A DNA stretch of 64,000 bases. Source: Xanthomonas arboricola pv. guizotiae (GTDB lineage: Bacteria; Pseudomonadota; Gammaproteobacteria; Xanthomonadales; Xanthomonadaceae). Shown piece by piece: positions 28,311-37,775 of the stretch. The notes under the pieces were generated by a model. The model saw nothing but the letters and a program-made list of their open reading frames with translations. It ran no database searches and was not told the DNA's origin. The first letter of the stretch is position 1, and each line of letters starts with the position of its first letter. The DNA is taken from NCBI RefSeq assembly GCF_002940205.1, contig NZ_MDSK01000018.1, positions 1,818-65,817 on the forward strand, written 5' to 3'. A program made the position numbers and the translations under genes.

Positions 28311-28683
28311 TCGCAGCGCAGGTGGCGCTGCGTGCGGCATGGCGGCCACGCGTGCGCGACGCTGCGCGTACGCCAGGGCACCCGGCGGGGTGGTCTGGTC
28401 GTTTCCGACCTGATCACGCACGCGGCCGGGAGGCAGAACGTGGCGCCGGCGGCAATCGCATCACACGCAGGCATCGCGCGATGTGCATGATAGCTGCGCG
28501 CAATCTGACCAAACCCTTGTGCAGGTTGGGGTTGCGCCGTCATGGGCTGCGCGGTTGCGCGGTGGATGACACCGCAAGACCGCGCTACCCGTCGCACAAC
28601 TGAACATCTTTCTCGAAGCCTGCTAGGATGGCGGCTTCGCTTCACTCAACCCGGCCGTGGGATCGGCCCCGGAGACCTCCTGA
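28311..28683. other. Intergenic gap
   Basis: A 373-base gap between the response regulator and the START-like gene. I see no credible gene, repeat or strong terminator. A weak promoter-like TAGGAT at 28624-28629 with CTGAAC upstream could serve the next gene; this is tentative. Confidence 0.4.
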
Positions 28684-29853
28684 ATGACCCGTATTATCGA
28701 GTTCCTGATCGCCTTGGGGATCGTGGCTGGCTTGTTTGTCGTGGTGGGCTTGGTGTTGCCCTCGGAGCGGCAGATATCCGAGAGTGTTGAGACCAACCGC
28801 AGGATGACGATTGTTTACGACACCGTGAACAGCTTCCGTCGTTTCAAGGATTGGAACCCGCTTGTGCTGCGTGACCCGAAGATCCAGTTGAAGCTGGTCG
28901 GCCCGAACGAGGGCAAGGGTGCACGCATCGAATACAGCTCCACCGAAGGCTATATCGGCGACGGCAGCTGGGAGATCACCAACAGCGTCAAGAACGAGCG
29001 TGTTGAGATTTCGATCGACGATCCCACCAAGGGCTACGACAAGGTCACCAACTTCACCCTTGCGCCGACCGGCAAGAATAACAGGAACGTCAAGATCACC
29101 CAGGACTACAGCGTCAAATACGGCTGGAACCTGTTCGGTCGTTATGCCGGCCTGTATGTCAGCCGCCACGTGGGCGACGACCTGAAGCTGGGTCTGTCGC
29201 GTCTGGCGACCGCACTGGCCACCGTGCCGAATTTCGACTACCGCGCCCAGCTCGACGGCAAGCCGGTGTTGAGCGATCTCAAGCTCGTCGATGTGCCGGC
29301 CGAGGACCTGTTGGTCGTCAATGCGGGCAACATCGATCGTGACAACGAGACGATCAAGAAGTCGATCAAGGACAACCAGGAGTGGATCAAGCGCGTGATG
29401 GACGCCAATGGCCTCGAAGCTGCCGGTCCGGTCCGCATCGTGACCACCGACTTTGCCACCGACAAGTACGCCTTCGACGTGGTGCAGCCGGTCCGCAAGC
29501 GTGCCGGTGGCGCGCCGAAGGCCGACGCCGCCAAGGCCGATGCCAAGAAGGATGACGCCGCGGCTGCCGCACCTGTGGATGCAACTCCGGTTGCTGCAGC
29601 GGGCGCGGAGTTGAAGGTCAACATTCCGTCGGAAGCGCCGGTCAAGTACGAGCGCACCAAGGCACACCGTTCCGCGTTTGCGACCTACGCAGGCCACATG
29701 GCCGGCCTGGATGCAGTGCGTAGTTCCCTGCGTGCCTGGGCTGCCACCAACGGCAACGACGTGACCGAGCGTCCGTACGAGTCGTGGAAGGGCGGCGTGG
29801 ACAAGTCGTTTACGCAGGACGGTACCTACGACGTCTACTGGGCCATCAAGTAG
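28684..29853 (+). CDS. SRPBCC/START-like membrane-anchored protein
   Basis: A 389-residue protein with a single N-terminal membrane segment (FLIALGIVAGLFVVVGLVL) and a polyketide cyclase/START-like domain (about 35-180; DTVNSFRRFKDWNPLVLRDP). A second region (about 190-280 and 320-389) may resemble the GyrI/SOUL-like fold, split by an Ala/Lys/Asp-rich linker (PKADAAKADAKKDDAAAAAP). It may bind a lipid or hydrophobic ligand at the inner membrane. The ATG has GGAGACCTCC upstream. It ends in a strong terminator. Function unknown. Confidence 0.8.
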   Translation: MTRIIEFLIALGIVAGLFVVVGLVLPSERQISESVETNRRMTIVYDTVNSFRRFKDWNPLVLRDPKIQLKLVGPNEGKGARIEYSSTEGYIGDGSWEITNSVKNERVEISIDDPTKGYDKVTNFTLAPTGKNNRNVKITQDYSVKYGWNLFGRYAGLYVSRHVGDDLKLGLSRLATALATVPNFDYRAQLDGKPVLSDLKLVDVPAEDLLVVNAGNIDRDNETIKKSIKDNQEWIKRVMDANGLEAAGPVRIVTTDFATDKYAFDVVQPVRKRAGGAPKADAAKADAKKDDAAAAAPVDATPVAAAGAELKVNIPSEAPVKYERTKAHRSAFATYAGHMAGLDAVRSSLRAWAATNGNDVTERPYESWKGGVDKSFTQDGTYDVYWAIK

Positions 29854-29883
29854 TCGTCTCACCACGATGATCTGATCCAGACG

Positions 29884-29915
29884 AAAACGCGCCGGTCCTG
29901 CGGCGCGTTTTTTTT
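29884..29915 (+). terminator. Intrinsic terminator
   Basis: A 10-bp stem (AAAACGCGCC with GGCGCGTTTT, loop GGTCCTGC) followed by a T-run, 30 bases after the START-like gene. Confidence 0.9.
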
Positions 29916-29944
29916 GCGCCTCGGCGCTGCAATGGAGCCGCTTC

Positions 29945-30316
29945 ATGTCCCTGCTCGAACGTCGCAAGAAACATCCGTCGCTGCTGGCGTTTTGCGGCGG
30001 CCTGCTGGCCGCCAGCGCGGTGGGCCTGTCGGCCTATGCCTCGCACGGGGTGGCCGATGCGCTGGTGCAATCGCGGCTGCAGCTGGCAGCGCTGTATGCC
30101 TTCGGCCATGGCGCGCTGCTGACGGTGCTCGGCGCTACCGAAACGCGCGCGCTTGGCCGGCTCGGCCTGTATCTGCTGTTGCTCGGCACGCTGCTGTTTG
30201 CCGGCAGCCTGGTCGGCGGCGCGCTGCTGCACTGGTCCACCAGCCTGGCACCGGTCGGCGGCGTCAGCCTGATGCTGGGCTGGGTGGTGCTGGCGATTGG
30301 CGCATTGAGGCGCTGA
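29945..30316 (+). CDS. DUF423 family small membrane protein
   Basis: A 123-residue inner-membrane protein with four predicted helices (about 12-35, 45-65, 70-90, 95-120). AASAVGLSAYASHGVADAL followed by ALYAFGHGALL match the DUF423/YgdD family, whose function is unknown. The start MSLLERRKKHPSL places a basic cluster before helix 1. It sits 30 bases after a terminator and only 2 bases before the glycosylase gene, so those two are an operon. Confidence 0.88.
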   Translation: MSLLERRKKHPSLLAFCGGLLAASAVGLSAYASHGVADALVQSRLQLAALYAFGHGALLTVLGATETRALGRLGLYLLLLGTLLFAGSLVGGALLHWSTSLAPVGGVSLMLGWVVLAIGALRR

Positions 30317-30318
30317 GC

Positions 30319-30993
30319 ATGCCGCGCCATGCCCGCGGATTCGACGTGGAGGCCGCCTTCGCGCACCTGACCCGGCGCGATCGCGCGCTGGGTGCGTGGA
30401 TGAGGCGCATCGGCCCGATCGCCGCACAGCCGGGTTGGCGCAAGCCGTTCGATCCGGTGGATGCATTGGCGCGGGCGATCCTGTTCCAGCAACTCAGCGG
30501 CAAGGCCGCATCGACGATCGTGGCACGGGTGGAAGCGGCCATCGGTGCGCCGCGCCTGCATGCGGACACGCTCGGTCGCATCGACGACGCGGCACTGCGT
30601 GCGTGTGGCGTGTCCGGCAACAAGTCGCTGGCGCTGCGCGATCTGGCGCGCCGCGAGCGCGACGGCGAGATTGCCTCCCTGCGCAGGCTCGCCTGCATGG
30701 ACGAGGAAGCGATCGTGCAGGCGCTGATCCCGGTGCGCGGCATCGGCCGCTGGACGGTGGAGATGATGCTGATGTTCCGCCTGGGCCGGCCGGATCTGCT
30801 GCCCGTCGATGACCTGGGCGTGCGCAAGGGCGCCCAGCGCGTGGACGGGCAGGAACGGATGCCGACACCGAAGGAACTGGCCATCCGCGGCGAACGCTGG
30901 GGCCCGTACCGCAGCTACGCCGCGTTCTATCTGTGGAAGATCGCCGACTTCAGCGTGGCAGCCAGGGTGCCGACGCCGCGCTCGCAGGAGTAG
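30319..30993 (+). CDS. alkA: DNA-3-methyladenine glycosylase, HhH-GPD family
   Basis: Base-excision repair enzyme of 224 residues that removes alkylated purines. The helix-hairpin-helix (PVRGIGRWTVEMMLMF) precedes the catalytic Asp in LLPVDDLGVRKG, as in AlkA/Mag proteins. An N-terminal helical domain includes AILFQQLSGKAASTI. It lacks the long N-terminal domain of E. coli AlkA and is closer to the Mag-type short form. The ATG is 2 bases after the DUF423 stop. No Ada regulator is nearby. The symbol is used in the broad family sense. Confidence 0.88.
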   Translation: MPRHARGFDVEAAFAHLTRRDRALGAWMRRIGPIAAQPGWRKPFDPVDALARAILFQQLSGKAASTIVARVEAAIGAPRLHADTLGRIDDAALRACGVSGNKSLALRDLARRERDGEIASLRRLACMDEEAIVQALIPVRGIGRWTVEMMLMFRLGRPDLLPVDDLGVRKGAQRVDGQERMPTPKELAIRGERWGPYRSYAAFYLWKIADFSVAARVPTPRSQE

Positions 30994-31032
30994 GGCGTTG
31001 GATTGCGCGGTGCGTGCGGCTTGCCGCGCGCA

Positions 31033-31830
31033 TTACCCCGCCGACCAACGCCAATGCCAGGGCTCGTAGATGATGCCGTGGGGATTGTCGCGCGGATAAC
31101 TCAGCCGGTAGCCAAAGCGATCCGCGTTGTCGCGCAGCCATGCGAAGGCGCGCGTGGTCTCGAAGGATTCTTCCACCGGCGGCTCGCCGGGCGTGCCGAT
31201 GTCCAGTGCATCGCCGCTGTGGTGCTCGCTGAAGCCCGGCGCGGTGTTGACCGCCAGGATCTGCGCCACCGTCAGGCCGCGCGCCAGCTTGCGTTCGAAG
31301 ATCGCCAGTTGGTAGTCGTGGCTGCGATACCCGGACAGCGCATCCAGCAGCACGCCGGCGCCCGCCGCGTCGGCCTGCATCTGTCGCCATGCACGGCGTG
31401 CGCCGGCGCTGAGCCACAACGGCCGCGCAAAGCGATCGCGTCCGGCAAAGTGCAGGGCGGCAGGTTCGGCGACCAGGCTCAGCCCGGTCTGCCGTGGATA
31501 CGCCTCCACGTCGATGTGCAGTTGCGCCAGCCGCTGCTGCACGCCGCTGACCGGCAGCAGCGTGTTCGCCCGGTCCGATGCACGCCCGCCTGGAAGCTCC
31601 AGCAGCGCCAGTGCCTCGTCCAGCCCCGGCTCGTACGCCAGTCGCGGAATCAACGGCATCACGCCCTGCGGCAGATGCGCGGCCAGGTAGCGTCCGTCGC
31701 GCTTGCGCCGCAGCAGCCAGTCGGCCTGCGCCAGCACGCGCGCATCCGCATTGCCGCGCGCGCGCAGCAGGTCTGCCGGCCACAGTTCGATGCTGCGGGT
31801 GTTGAGGAGCAGCCGTGGAGAATTGCGCAT
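31033..31830 (-). CDS. D-alanyl-D-alanine carboxypeptidase, VanY/M15B type
   Basis: Zinc peptidase of the LAS/M15 family, 265 residues. The zinc site motifs are SGYRSHDYQ (Arg and neighbouring His region), SEHHSGDALDIG (His and Asp) and EPWHWR (general base and last His). The N-terminal half is a separate domain. It has no clear signal peptide, so location is uncertain. The family trims D-Ala-D-Ala dipeptide ends of peptidoglycan. It converges with the glycosylase gene, about 40 bases apart. No vancomycin-resistance genes are nearby, so a cell-wall housekeeping or salvage role is more likely. Confidence 0.85.
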   Translation of the reverse strand: MRNSPRLLLNTRSIELWPADLLRARGNADARVLAQADWLLRRKRDGRYLAAHLPQGVMPLIPRLAYEPGLDEALALLELPGGRASDRANTLLPVSGVQQRLAQLHIDVEAYPRQTGLSLVAEPAALHFAGRDRFARPLWLSAGARRAWRQMQADAAGAGVLLDALSGYRSHDYQLAIFERKLARGLTVAQILAVNTAPGFSEHHSGDALDIGTPGEPPVEESFETTRAFAWLRDNADRFGYRLSYPRDNPHGIIYEPWHWRWSAG

Positions 31831-31987
31831 CCACGCAGCTTAGCGGGTGCTGGGTGCGCGCTGCCAGTCCAGCGCGGCGCGAACGCTGGCGTGCGCCGAT
31901 GGAGATGCTCCGTTGAGTGGCGGCGCGGCGGATGCATGCGAACGCGGGAGCGGTCGCTTTGCCCGCAACCACTACGGCCGTTCTTGT

Positions 31988-32167
31988 TCAAGCACCGGCG
32001 TCCTTGTCGCCCTGCGGCTTCGGCAGGCGCCCGGCCTTGCGTAGCGCATCGCGCAGCACGTATTCGATCTGTGCGTTGAGGCTGCGCAGTTCGTCGTCGG
32101 CCCAGCGCTGCGCGGCGGCCAGCACGTCGGCGTTGATGCGCAGCGGATAGGCCTTCTTCTCGCTCAC
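31988..32167 (-). CDS. Arc-like ribbon-helix-helix DNA-binding protein (59 aa)
   Basis: A 59-residue protein. The sequence [20 protein letters not shown] is the beta strand and first helix, and [20 protein letters not shown] is the second helix of an Arc/MetJ-type fold. The start codon is GTG (32165-32167), overlapping the stop of the upstream membrane gene (GAGTGAGC), so it is translationally coupled. It is the last gene of the SPFH operon. RHH proteins often bind palindromes or direct repeats in their own promoters; a TTGATATC direct repeat lies at the operon front. No toxin-like partner is visible, so a toxin-antitoxin role is not supported. Confidence 0.85.
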   Translation of the reverse strand: MSEKKAYPLRINADVLAAAQRWADDELRSLNAQIEYVLRDALRKAGRLPKPQGDKDAGA

Positions 32168-32448
32168 TCGCGCTCCTGGCGGCCGCTGTGGCGGCGCAGG
32201 TGCATCACCATCGAGACGATCAAGACATTCACGCCGACGAGCATGCCGATCACCACCGCGTAGATGCCGGCGCGGTTGTCGCCGGCCCAGTACAGGCAGG
32301 CCGCACCGATCAGGATGACCAGGCTGATCAGGGCCCAGCGCAGCCCCAGGCCGCGCGCGCGGTCGTCGTCGTCCGCGCCGATGGAGGCGGCGATTGCCAA
32401 CGCAGGCAAGCCGGAAAGCGCGACGACCAACGGCACCATGACATTCAT
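32164..32448 (-). CDS. Small three-helix membrane protein (94 aa)
   Basis: No family recognised. The three hydrophobic segments (about 3-22, 37-55, 60-82) suggest an integral inner-membrane protein, with an acidic stretch [10 protein letters not shown] between helix 1 and helix 2 and a basic tail ([12 protein letters not shown]). GAGGTGATGCA precedes its ATG, which lies 9 bases after the SPFH gene. Its place between a band-7 protein and an RHH regulator suggests a partner or modulator of the SPFH assembly. Confidence 0.75.
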   Translation of the reverse strand: MNVMVPLVVALSGLPALAIAASIGADDDDRARGLGLRWALISLVILIGAACLYWAGDNRAGIYAVVIGMLVGVNVLIVSMVMHLRRHSGRQERE

Positions 32449-32457
32449 TGCATCACC

Positions 32458-33324
32458 TCAGTACAGCGAGCCGGCGTTGACCACCGGTTGGGTCCCGCGA
32501 TCAGAACACAATACGGTGAGCAGGTTGCTGACCATGTGCGCCTTGCGCTCTTCGTCCAGCTGCACCACGCCGTTTTTCTGCAGCTCGGCCAGCGCCATTT
32601 CAACCATGCCCACCGCACCGGCGACGATGCGCGTGCGTGCGGCGATCACCGCATTGGCCTGCTGACGCTGCAGCATGGCCTGGGCGATTTCCGGCGCGTA
32701 GGCGAGGTGACTGATGCGCGCTTCGATCACGTCCACGCCGGCCTGGGTCAGGCGCTCGTCCAGATGGCGCTTGAGCTGTTCGCTGATTTCGGCCGGATGG
32801 CTGCGTAGCGAGATCTGATCGTCCTCGTGCTGGTCGTACGGGTAGCTGGTGGCCATCGCGCGCAGCGCTGCTTCGGACTGGATATGCACGAAGCTCTCGT
32901 AATCGTCGACGTTGTAGACCGCCTCGGAGGCGTCCAGTACCTGCCACACGATGACCGCGGCGATCTCGATCGGGCTGCCATCCAGTTCGTTGACCTTGAG
33001 CCGGCCGCTCTCGAAGTTGCGCACGCGCTGGCTGACCCGGCGCTTGGCGTAGAAGGGGCTGTTCCAACGCACCCCCTGGTCCTTGACCGTGCCGACGTAC
33101 TTGCCGAACAGGCTCAGGACGGCAGCCTGATTCGGCTCCAGCGTGTACAGGCCGACCAGGACGAACACGTTGCCGGCGGCGACCAGAATGGCCGGCAGCA
33201 TGGACAGGGGCGGCAGATAGCCCATGCCCGCAGCGATCAGCGCCGTGGCAGCCGACAGCAATACGACGACGCTGACAGCGATCACCGGAATGCCGGGAAA
33301 GGATCCGAGCGATTTCTCTTTCAT
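32458..33324 (-). CDS. SPFH/band-7 domain membrane protein
   Basis: Stomatin/prohibitin-like scaffolding protein of 288 residues. Two N-terminal hydrophobic segments (about 13-32 and 40-62) are followed by the SPFH domain (about 65-235; [19 protein letters not shown], then [20 protein letters not shown]) and a coiled C-terminal helix ([23 protein letters not shown]). Such proteins form large membrane rings and organise lipid microdomains or proteases. It is the first gene of a three-gene operon with a small membrane protein and an Arc-like regulator. A direct-repeat operator-like site lies about 30-50 bases upstream of its ATG. Divergent from purT. Confidence 0.9.
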   Translation of the reverse strand: MKEKSLGSFPGIPVIAVSVVVLLSAATALIAAGMGYLPPLSMLPAILVAAGNVFVLVGLYTLEPNQAAVLSLFGKYVGTVKDQGVRWNSPFYAKRRVSQRVRNFESGRLKVNELDGSPIEIAAVIVWQVLDASEAVYNVDDYESFVHIQSEAALRAMATSYPYDQHEDDQISLRSHPAEISEQLKRHLDERLTQAGVDVIEARISHLAYAPEIAQAMLQRQQANAVIAARTRIVAGAVGMVEMALAELQKNGVVQLDEERKAHMVSNLLTVLCSDRGTQPVVNAGSLY

Positions 33325-33350
33325 GGTTGGGGCGTCCTTGTGGTTGAATT

Positions 33351-33375
33351 AAAAGATATCAAATTGATATCAAAA
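33351..33375. promoter_or_regulatory. Candidate operator: two GATATC palindromes one helical turn apart
   Basis: GATATC at 33355-33360 and again at 33366-33371, centre-to-centre 11 bp. On the minus strand this reads as a direct repeat TTGATATC. It sits in an AT-rich patch that also offers TTGATA and TAATTC as promoter-like boxes for the SPFH operon. Operator function for the Arc-like product is an inference. Confidence 0.5.
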
Positions 33376-33450
33376 ATGTAGGTGTTTCCGACCGGCGGTC
33401 GTGGCATTGGCCCGTTAAAATGTCTGCCCCCCATCGATCTGGATACCCCC

Positions 33451-34650
33451 ATGACCACCCTCGGCACCCCGCTGTCGCCTTCCGCCACCCGCGTACTGCT
33501 GCTGGGCTCGGGCGAGCTGGGCAAGGAAGTGGCGATTGAATTGCAGCGCTTCGGGGTGGAGGTGATCGCGGCCGACCGCTATGCCAACGCGCCAGCGATG
33601 CAGGTGGCGCACCGTTCGCACGTGCTGGACATGCTCGATCCCCAGGCGCTGCGCGCGCTGATCGCCAGCGAGCAGCCGCACCTGATCGTGCCGGAGATCG
33701 AGGCGATCCATACCGAAACCCTGCTCGCGCTGGAACGCGAGCAGGGCCAGCGGGTCATCCCGACCGCGCGCGCCGCACGCCTGACCATGGACCGCGAGGG
33801 CATCCGCCGCCTGGCCGCCGAAACACTGGGCCTGCCGACCTCGCCGTATCGCTTCGTCGACACCGCTGCCGAGTATCGCGAGGCGATCGCCGCGGTGGGC
33901 CTGCCGTGCGTTGTCAAGCCGGTGATGTCGTCCTCGGGCAAGGGCCAGAGTACCTTGCGCAGCGAAGCGGACATCGATGCGGCCTGGGACTACGCGCAGA
34001 CCGGCGGACGTGCCGGTGCCGGCCGCTGCATCGTCGAAGGCTTCATCGACTTCGATTACGAGATCACCTTGTTGACCGTGCGGCACGCCGGCGGCACCTC
34101 GTTCTGCGACCCGATCGGGCATTGGCAGAAGGACGGCGACTACCGCGAGAGCTGGCAGCCGCAGCCGATGTCGGCGGCCGCCTTGCAGCGCTCGCAGCAG
34201 ATCGCGCAGGCCATCACCGACGACCTGGGCGGCCTGGGCCTGTTCGGGGTGGAGTTGTTCGTCAAGGGCGACGAGGTGTGGTTCAGCGAGGTCTCGCCAC
34301 GCCCGCACGACACCGGGCTGGTGACGCTGGTCTCGCAGGAGCTGAGCGAATTCGCCCTGCACGCGCGCGCGATTCTCGGCCTGCCGGTCGGCGCGGAGAA
34401 CGGCGGCGTGATCCGTCAGAGTGGCCCCTCGGCCTCGTGCGCGCTGCTGGCGCATGGTCACGGCGTGCCGGTCTTCGACAATGTCGCGCGCGCCTTGCGC
34501 GACCCGGACACCGCGTTGCGCCTGTTTGGCAAGCCGCGCGTGGACGGTCACCGCCGCGTCGGCGTCACGCTGGCGCGCGCGGACAGCATCGACGCCGCGC
34601 GCGAGAAGGCGCGTGCAGCGGCAGAGGCAGTGCAGATCCAGCTGGACTGA
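33451..34650 (+). CDS. purT: Formate-dependent phosphoribosylglycinamide formyltransferase
   Basis: Purine biosynthesis enzyme that uses formate and ATP to make formyl-GAR; 399 residues of the ATP-grasp superfamily. The N-terminal PurT motif [20 protein letters not shown], the ATP-grasp core ([30 protein letters not shown]) and the metal site ([20 protein letters not shown] followed by RPHDTG) are all present. The start [10 protein letters not shown] is taken after ACCCCC; the longer frame is not protein-like. It is divergent from the SPFH operon. The C-terminal region ends normally. Confidence 0.97.
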   Translation: MTTLGTPLSPSATRVLLLGSGELGKEVAIELQRFGVEVIAADRYANAPAMQVAHRSHVLDMLDPQALRALIASEQPHLIVPEIEAIHTETLLALEREQGQRVIPTARAARLTMDREGIRRLAAETLGLPTSPYRFVDTAAEYREAIAAVGLPCVVKPVMSSSGKGQSTLRSEADIDAAWDYAQTGGRAGAGRCIVEGFIDFDYEITLLTVRHAGGTSFCDPIGHWQKDGDYRESWQPQPMSAAALQRSQQIAQAITDDLGGLGLFGVELFVKGDEVWFSEVSPRPHDTGLVTLVSQELSEFALHARAILGLPVGAENGGVIRQSGPSASCALLAHGHGVPVFDNVARALRDPDTALRLFGKPRVDGHRRVGVTLARADSIDAAREKARAAAEAVQIQLD

Positions 34651-34757
34651 GCGCTGCGCGCGTCATGGCGCGGTTGCGGCGACCAGCCGCAATCGCGCCA
34701 CGACCCAAGCAACCACCCGACGCGTCAAATCCCGAATCCCGAATCACCGCTGCCGAA

Positions 34758-35987
34758 TCACCGCTCCCCAGCCACATCCACCCAAACCGCATGATGGTCG
34801 CTGCCATCGGCGATCGCCGCTTCCGGCGTGGCGCTGGCGGGCCAGAAGATGCCGCTGCCGACCAAGGTGAACTGGCGCGAAGGCAGCACGTAGTCCAGCC
34901 GCATCGTGCCCGCCTGCGGCCCGAAGTCGCCGGTCACCTGCTGCGGGTCGCCCGCATGGGCAATGCCTTGCACGGCGTATTCGGCGGTTTTCTCCGGGCC
35001 GCCTGCACTGTGCGGCGTGGGGTACTGCAGCACCCGCGGGTGCGTGATCAAGGCGCGGATCGCATCGTGCCGGCCGGCGCCATCGACCGGGTCGTTATTG
35101 AGGTCGCCGAGAATGACGAAGCGCGCATCGGCGGGCAGCCCGCCGCAGCGGCCCTGGTCGTCGCACAGCCAGCTGGCGTCGCTGGGATTGTCCAGATACT
35201 CGCGCCACAGCCGCAGCTCGTCGTGGTTGCGGGCGACGTTGCGCTTCTCGGCGCCATCGAACACCGGCGGGGTGGGGTGCGAGACCAGTGCATGCACCAC
35301 ACCGAGCGGTGTGCGCACCGGCACGTCCCAATGCGATTTGGACGACAGCCGCAGCTGCGCCCAGATCGCGTCGCGATAGAACGCTTGCTTGCTGGACGGG
35401 TCGGTCGGGCGCAGCGCACCCGGCAGCGCGCTCCATTTCAGCAACTGGAAACTGCGCACCGCCTGCGTGTCGATCGGGTAGCGCGACAGCACCAGCATGC
35501 CGTACTGGCCGGGATGCAATCCATAACCCCAGGCATCGTTGCCGCGGGTGCGGCCATCGCCACCGACGCTGCCGTTGTTGTCCAGATCCAGGCCGCTCGG
35601 CACGCCGGTATTGACCGGGGCCAGATAGCGGTACGGATAGCGCAACGCTTCGCCACCACCCGGCTGGGCGACCTGCAGGTAGCGCTGCTGGAACAGATCG
35701 GCGGCGCGGTGCTCGGGGTCGAAGTCGAACTCGTTGAGCAGCACCAGATCCGGACGCACCCGCTGCAGCACCGCGGCGATCTTGCGCGCATGCGCGCTGT
35801 CGCCCTGCAGTTCGCGCACCAGGCCGCCGGCCTGATCCGAATACAGCGAGGTGTTGTAGGTCGCGATGCGCAGCTGGGCCGGCGCGGAGTCGGCAGTTGC
35901 CTTGGGGCTTGTCTCCGGAGAGTTCGCCTGATGGGCGCAGGCGGCGCAGAGCGCGGTCAGCGCAAGCAGTAAGAGAGGTCTGATCAT
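34758..35987 (-). CDS. Exported endonuclease/exonuclease/phosphatase-family protein
   Basis: A 409-residue member of the DNase I-like phosphodiesterase superfamily. Conserved blocks: RIATYNTSLYS, PDLVLLNEFDFDP, GQYGMLVLSRYPI, VILGDLNNDP (metal site) and DGSDHHAVWVD (His/Asp). A hydrophobic leader (RPLLLLALTALCAACAH) predicts secretion, possibly as a lipoprotein although the lipobox is not ideal. The substrate could be nucleic acid or a phospholipid/phosphoester; that cannot be told. ATG at 35987 is used, with a GTG two codons upstream as an alternative. It converges with purT. Short TCCCGAA heptamer copies lie near 34727-34745 between the two. Confidence 0.85.
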   Translation of the reverse strand: MIRPLLLLALTALCAACAHQANSPETSPKATADSAPAQLRIATYNTSLYSDQAGGLVRELQGDSAHARKIAAVLQRVRPDLVLLNEFDFDPEHRAADLFQQRYLQVAQPGGGEALRYPYRYLAPVNTGVPSGLDLDNNGSVGGDGRTRGNDAWGYGLHPGQYGMLVLSRYPIDTQAVRSFQLLKWSALPGALRPTDPSSKQAFYRDAIWAQLRLSSKSHWDVPVRTPLGVVHALVSHPTPPVFDGAEKRNVARNHDELRLWREYLDNPSDASWLCDDQGRCGGLPADARFVILGDLNNDPVDGAGRHDAIRALITHPRVLQYPTPHSAGGPEKTAEYAVQGIAHAGDPQQVTGDFGPQAGTMRLDYVLPSRQFTLVGSGIFWPASATPEAAIADGSDHHAVWVDVAGER

Positions 35988-36039
35988 CGCCACATTCTCG
36001 CATGTGCAAGACGACAGCCCGATGTCGTCCCGGCGGGGT

Positions 36040-36795
36040 TCACCCTTCCGGTGCAGCGGCAGGAAGCCCGCGCCACTGGCGGCCGTCGTAGGCCTCCAGT
36101 GCGCTGAAGCGGCGCTTGTAGTTCATCTTGGCATGGCCGTCGATCCAGTAGCCCAGATACACATGCGCGCGGCGCTCGCGTTGCGCCCACTGGATCTGCT
36201 GCAGGATCGCGAAGGTGCCCAGGCTGCGCGCAGCGGCATCCGCTGCGTAGAACGTATAGACCGCCGACAACGCATGCTCGGTGACATCGGTCACCGCAAC
36301 GGCGAGCAGCCGCCCCGGTGCGTGCGCCACCGCCGGTTCGCGGATTTCCAGGAAGCGTCCATGCGACCAGCCGCCGATCAGGAACTGGTCGAATTCGGTG
36401 GCGCCATGTTCGTCCATGCCGCCGCCGGGATGGCGGTGCTTGAGGTACTGCCGGTACAACGCGAGTTGTTCGTCGGTGCGCTCGGCAGCAACCACGCGCA
36501 CCACCAGGTCCTGGTTGCGCGCCAGGCAGCGGCGCTGGCTGCGATCGGGCCGGAACGCATCCACCGCGATGCGCACCGGCACGCAGGCGCGGCAACGTTC
36601 GCAATGCGGCCGGTAGACCAGATCACCGGAGCGACGGAATCCCCACGCCAAGGCCTGCGGATAGATCGCACCCAGACGCGGGTCGTGCGGATCCAGCACC
36701 AGGTCGCGCGCACGGCGCTCGGACCAGTAGCCACAGGCATGCTCGCCGGTCTGGAACAGGCGCAGGTCGTCATGGGTGTCGGCGTGGATGGCCAT
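36040..36795 (-). CDS. bpt: Aspartate/glutamate leucyltransferase (N-end rule)
   Basis: Bpt-type aminoacyl-tRNA protein transferase of 251 residues that adds Leu to N-terminal Asp or Glu, marking proteins for ClpAP. The N-terminal ATE domain has [13 protein letters not shown], with Cys residues of the family; the C-terminal domain has the GNAT-like block [20 protein letters not shown]. The [17 protein letters not shown] is typical in length. It follows the nuclease-family gene's start by about 50 bases on the same strand. No clpS is in the window. Confidence 0.93.
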   Translation of the reverse strand: MAIHADTHDDLRLFQTGEHACGYWSERRARDLVLDPHDPRLGAIYPQALAWGFRRSGDLVYRPHCERCRACVPVRIAVDAFRPDRSQRRCLARNQDLVVRVVAAERTDEQLALYRQYLKHRHPGGGMDEHGATEFDQFLIGGWSHGRFLEIREPAVAHAPGRLLAVAVTDVTEHALSAVYTFYAADAAARSLGTFAILQQIQWAQRERRAHVYLGYWIDGHAKMNYKRRFSALEAYDGRQWRGLPAAAPEG

Positions 36796-36994
36796 GGCGT
36801 CAGGATAGCGCCTGCGCGTCGCAACAGCGGCGACTGTCCGCCGGATGAATACGTCCGGTTGCCGCGTCAACGCGCGCGCCGATGGCTCGTTGATGTGGGT
36901 GTTGGTGGCAGCGCACGGTGGATCCGGATGCGCCACCCACGCGATGCGGCCCATGCAGGTGCCGCGTGTGGTTCCCACATTCCAGGAGTTTCTC

Positions 36995-37582
36995 ATGACG
37001 TCTCGCAAACCGTTTCTCGCACTGGCCGTGCTGGCTGCCCTGTCCACCGGCGCGGTGTTCGCCGCTCCGCCTGCCGCCGGCGATGCGCCGCGTCCTGCCA
37101 AACTCGACAAGAACGGCGATGGCGTGATCGATCGCAGCGAAGCCGCTGCCGACCCCAGGCTGGCCGCACAGTTCGACACGCTGGACACCAACAAGGACGG
37201 CAAGCTGTCGCGCGACGAGCGCCCGCATCATCGCGGCCCGGGGCGCGGCGGACGCGGCGAATGGCTGAGCAAGCTCGACACCAACAAGGACGGCCGCATC
37301 AGCCGAGAAGAAGCCAAGGCCGACCCCAAGTTCGCCGCGCGCTTCGATGAGATGGACATCAACAAGGACGGCTTTGTCGATCGCGCCGACCGTGAGCTGC
37401 GCATGCAGCAGCATCGCGATGCGTGGTTTGCCAAGGCCGACACCGACAAGGACGGCAAGCTGAGCAAGGCCGAGTTCGATGCCGCATCCAAGCAGCGCGG
37501 CGAGCATGGCCGCTGGGGGCAGGGCGAGCATGGCGACCACGGCAAGCGTCCGATGCCGGCCAAGCCGGCTGCGGGCAACTGA
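36995..37582 (+). CDS. Exported EF-hand calcium-binding protein
   Basis: Secreted protein of 195 residues with a signal peptide ([20 protein letters not shown], cleavage near VFA) and five EF-hand-like loops: [52 protein letters not shown] and [13 protein letters not shown]. The tail is rich in His, Gly and Lys. It likely binds Ca2+ in the periplasm. CCAGGAG lies 8 bases before the ATG. A terminator follows at 37691. It is divergent from bpt. Exact role unknown; it resembles CREC-like EF-hand proteins of Xanthomonas in general form. Confidence 0.9.
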   Translation: MTSRKPFLALAVLAALSTGAVFAAPPAAGDAPRPAKLDKNGDGVIDRSEAAADPRLAAQFDTLDTNKDGKLSRDERPHHRGPGRGGRGEWLSKLDTNKDGRISREEAKADPKFAARFDEMDINKDGFVDRADRELRMQQHRDAWFAKADTDKDGKLSKAEFDAASKQRGEHGRWGQGEHGDHGKRPMPAKPAAGN

Positions 37583-37690
37583 GTTCGTCCGCTCGCTACA
37601 GCGTTACCCGGTCGCAGGACTGCGGCCGGGGCAGCACTGTCGTGATACGCAGCAGGTAAACCGCAACACGCAACAAGGCGCCGATCGACC

Positions 37691-37724
37691 AACGGCCTCC
37701 CGCGCAAGCAGGAGGCCGTTTTTG
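37691..37724 (+). terminator. Intrinsic terminator
   Basis: A 10-bp stem (AACGGCCTCC with GGAGGCCGTT, 10-base loop) followed by TTTGTT, about 110 bases after the EF-hand gene. Confidence 0.82.
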
Positions 37725-37775
37725 TTGACTGGAATGGCCGCACTTGCCGCATGCGGCGATGGCGCCACGCCGGGA

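Noticed and set aside
31988..32448. Toxin-antitoxin pair (RHH gene and small membrane gene)
   Set aside because: The upstream protein is a three-helix membrane protein without toxin features, and both are coupled to an SPFH gene.
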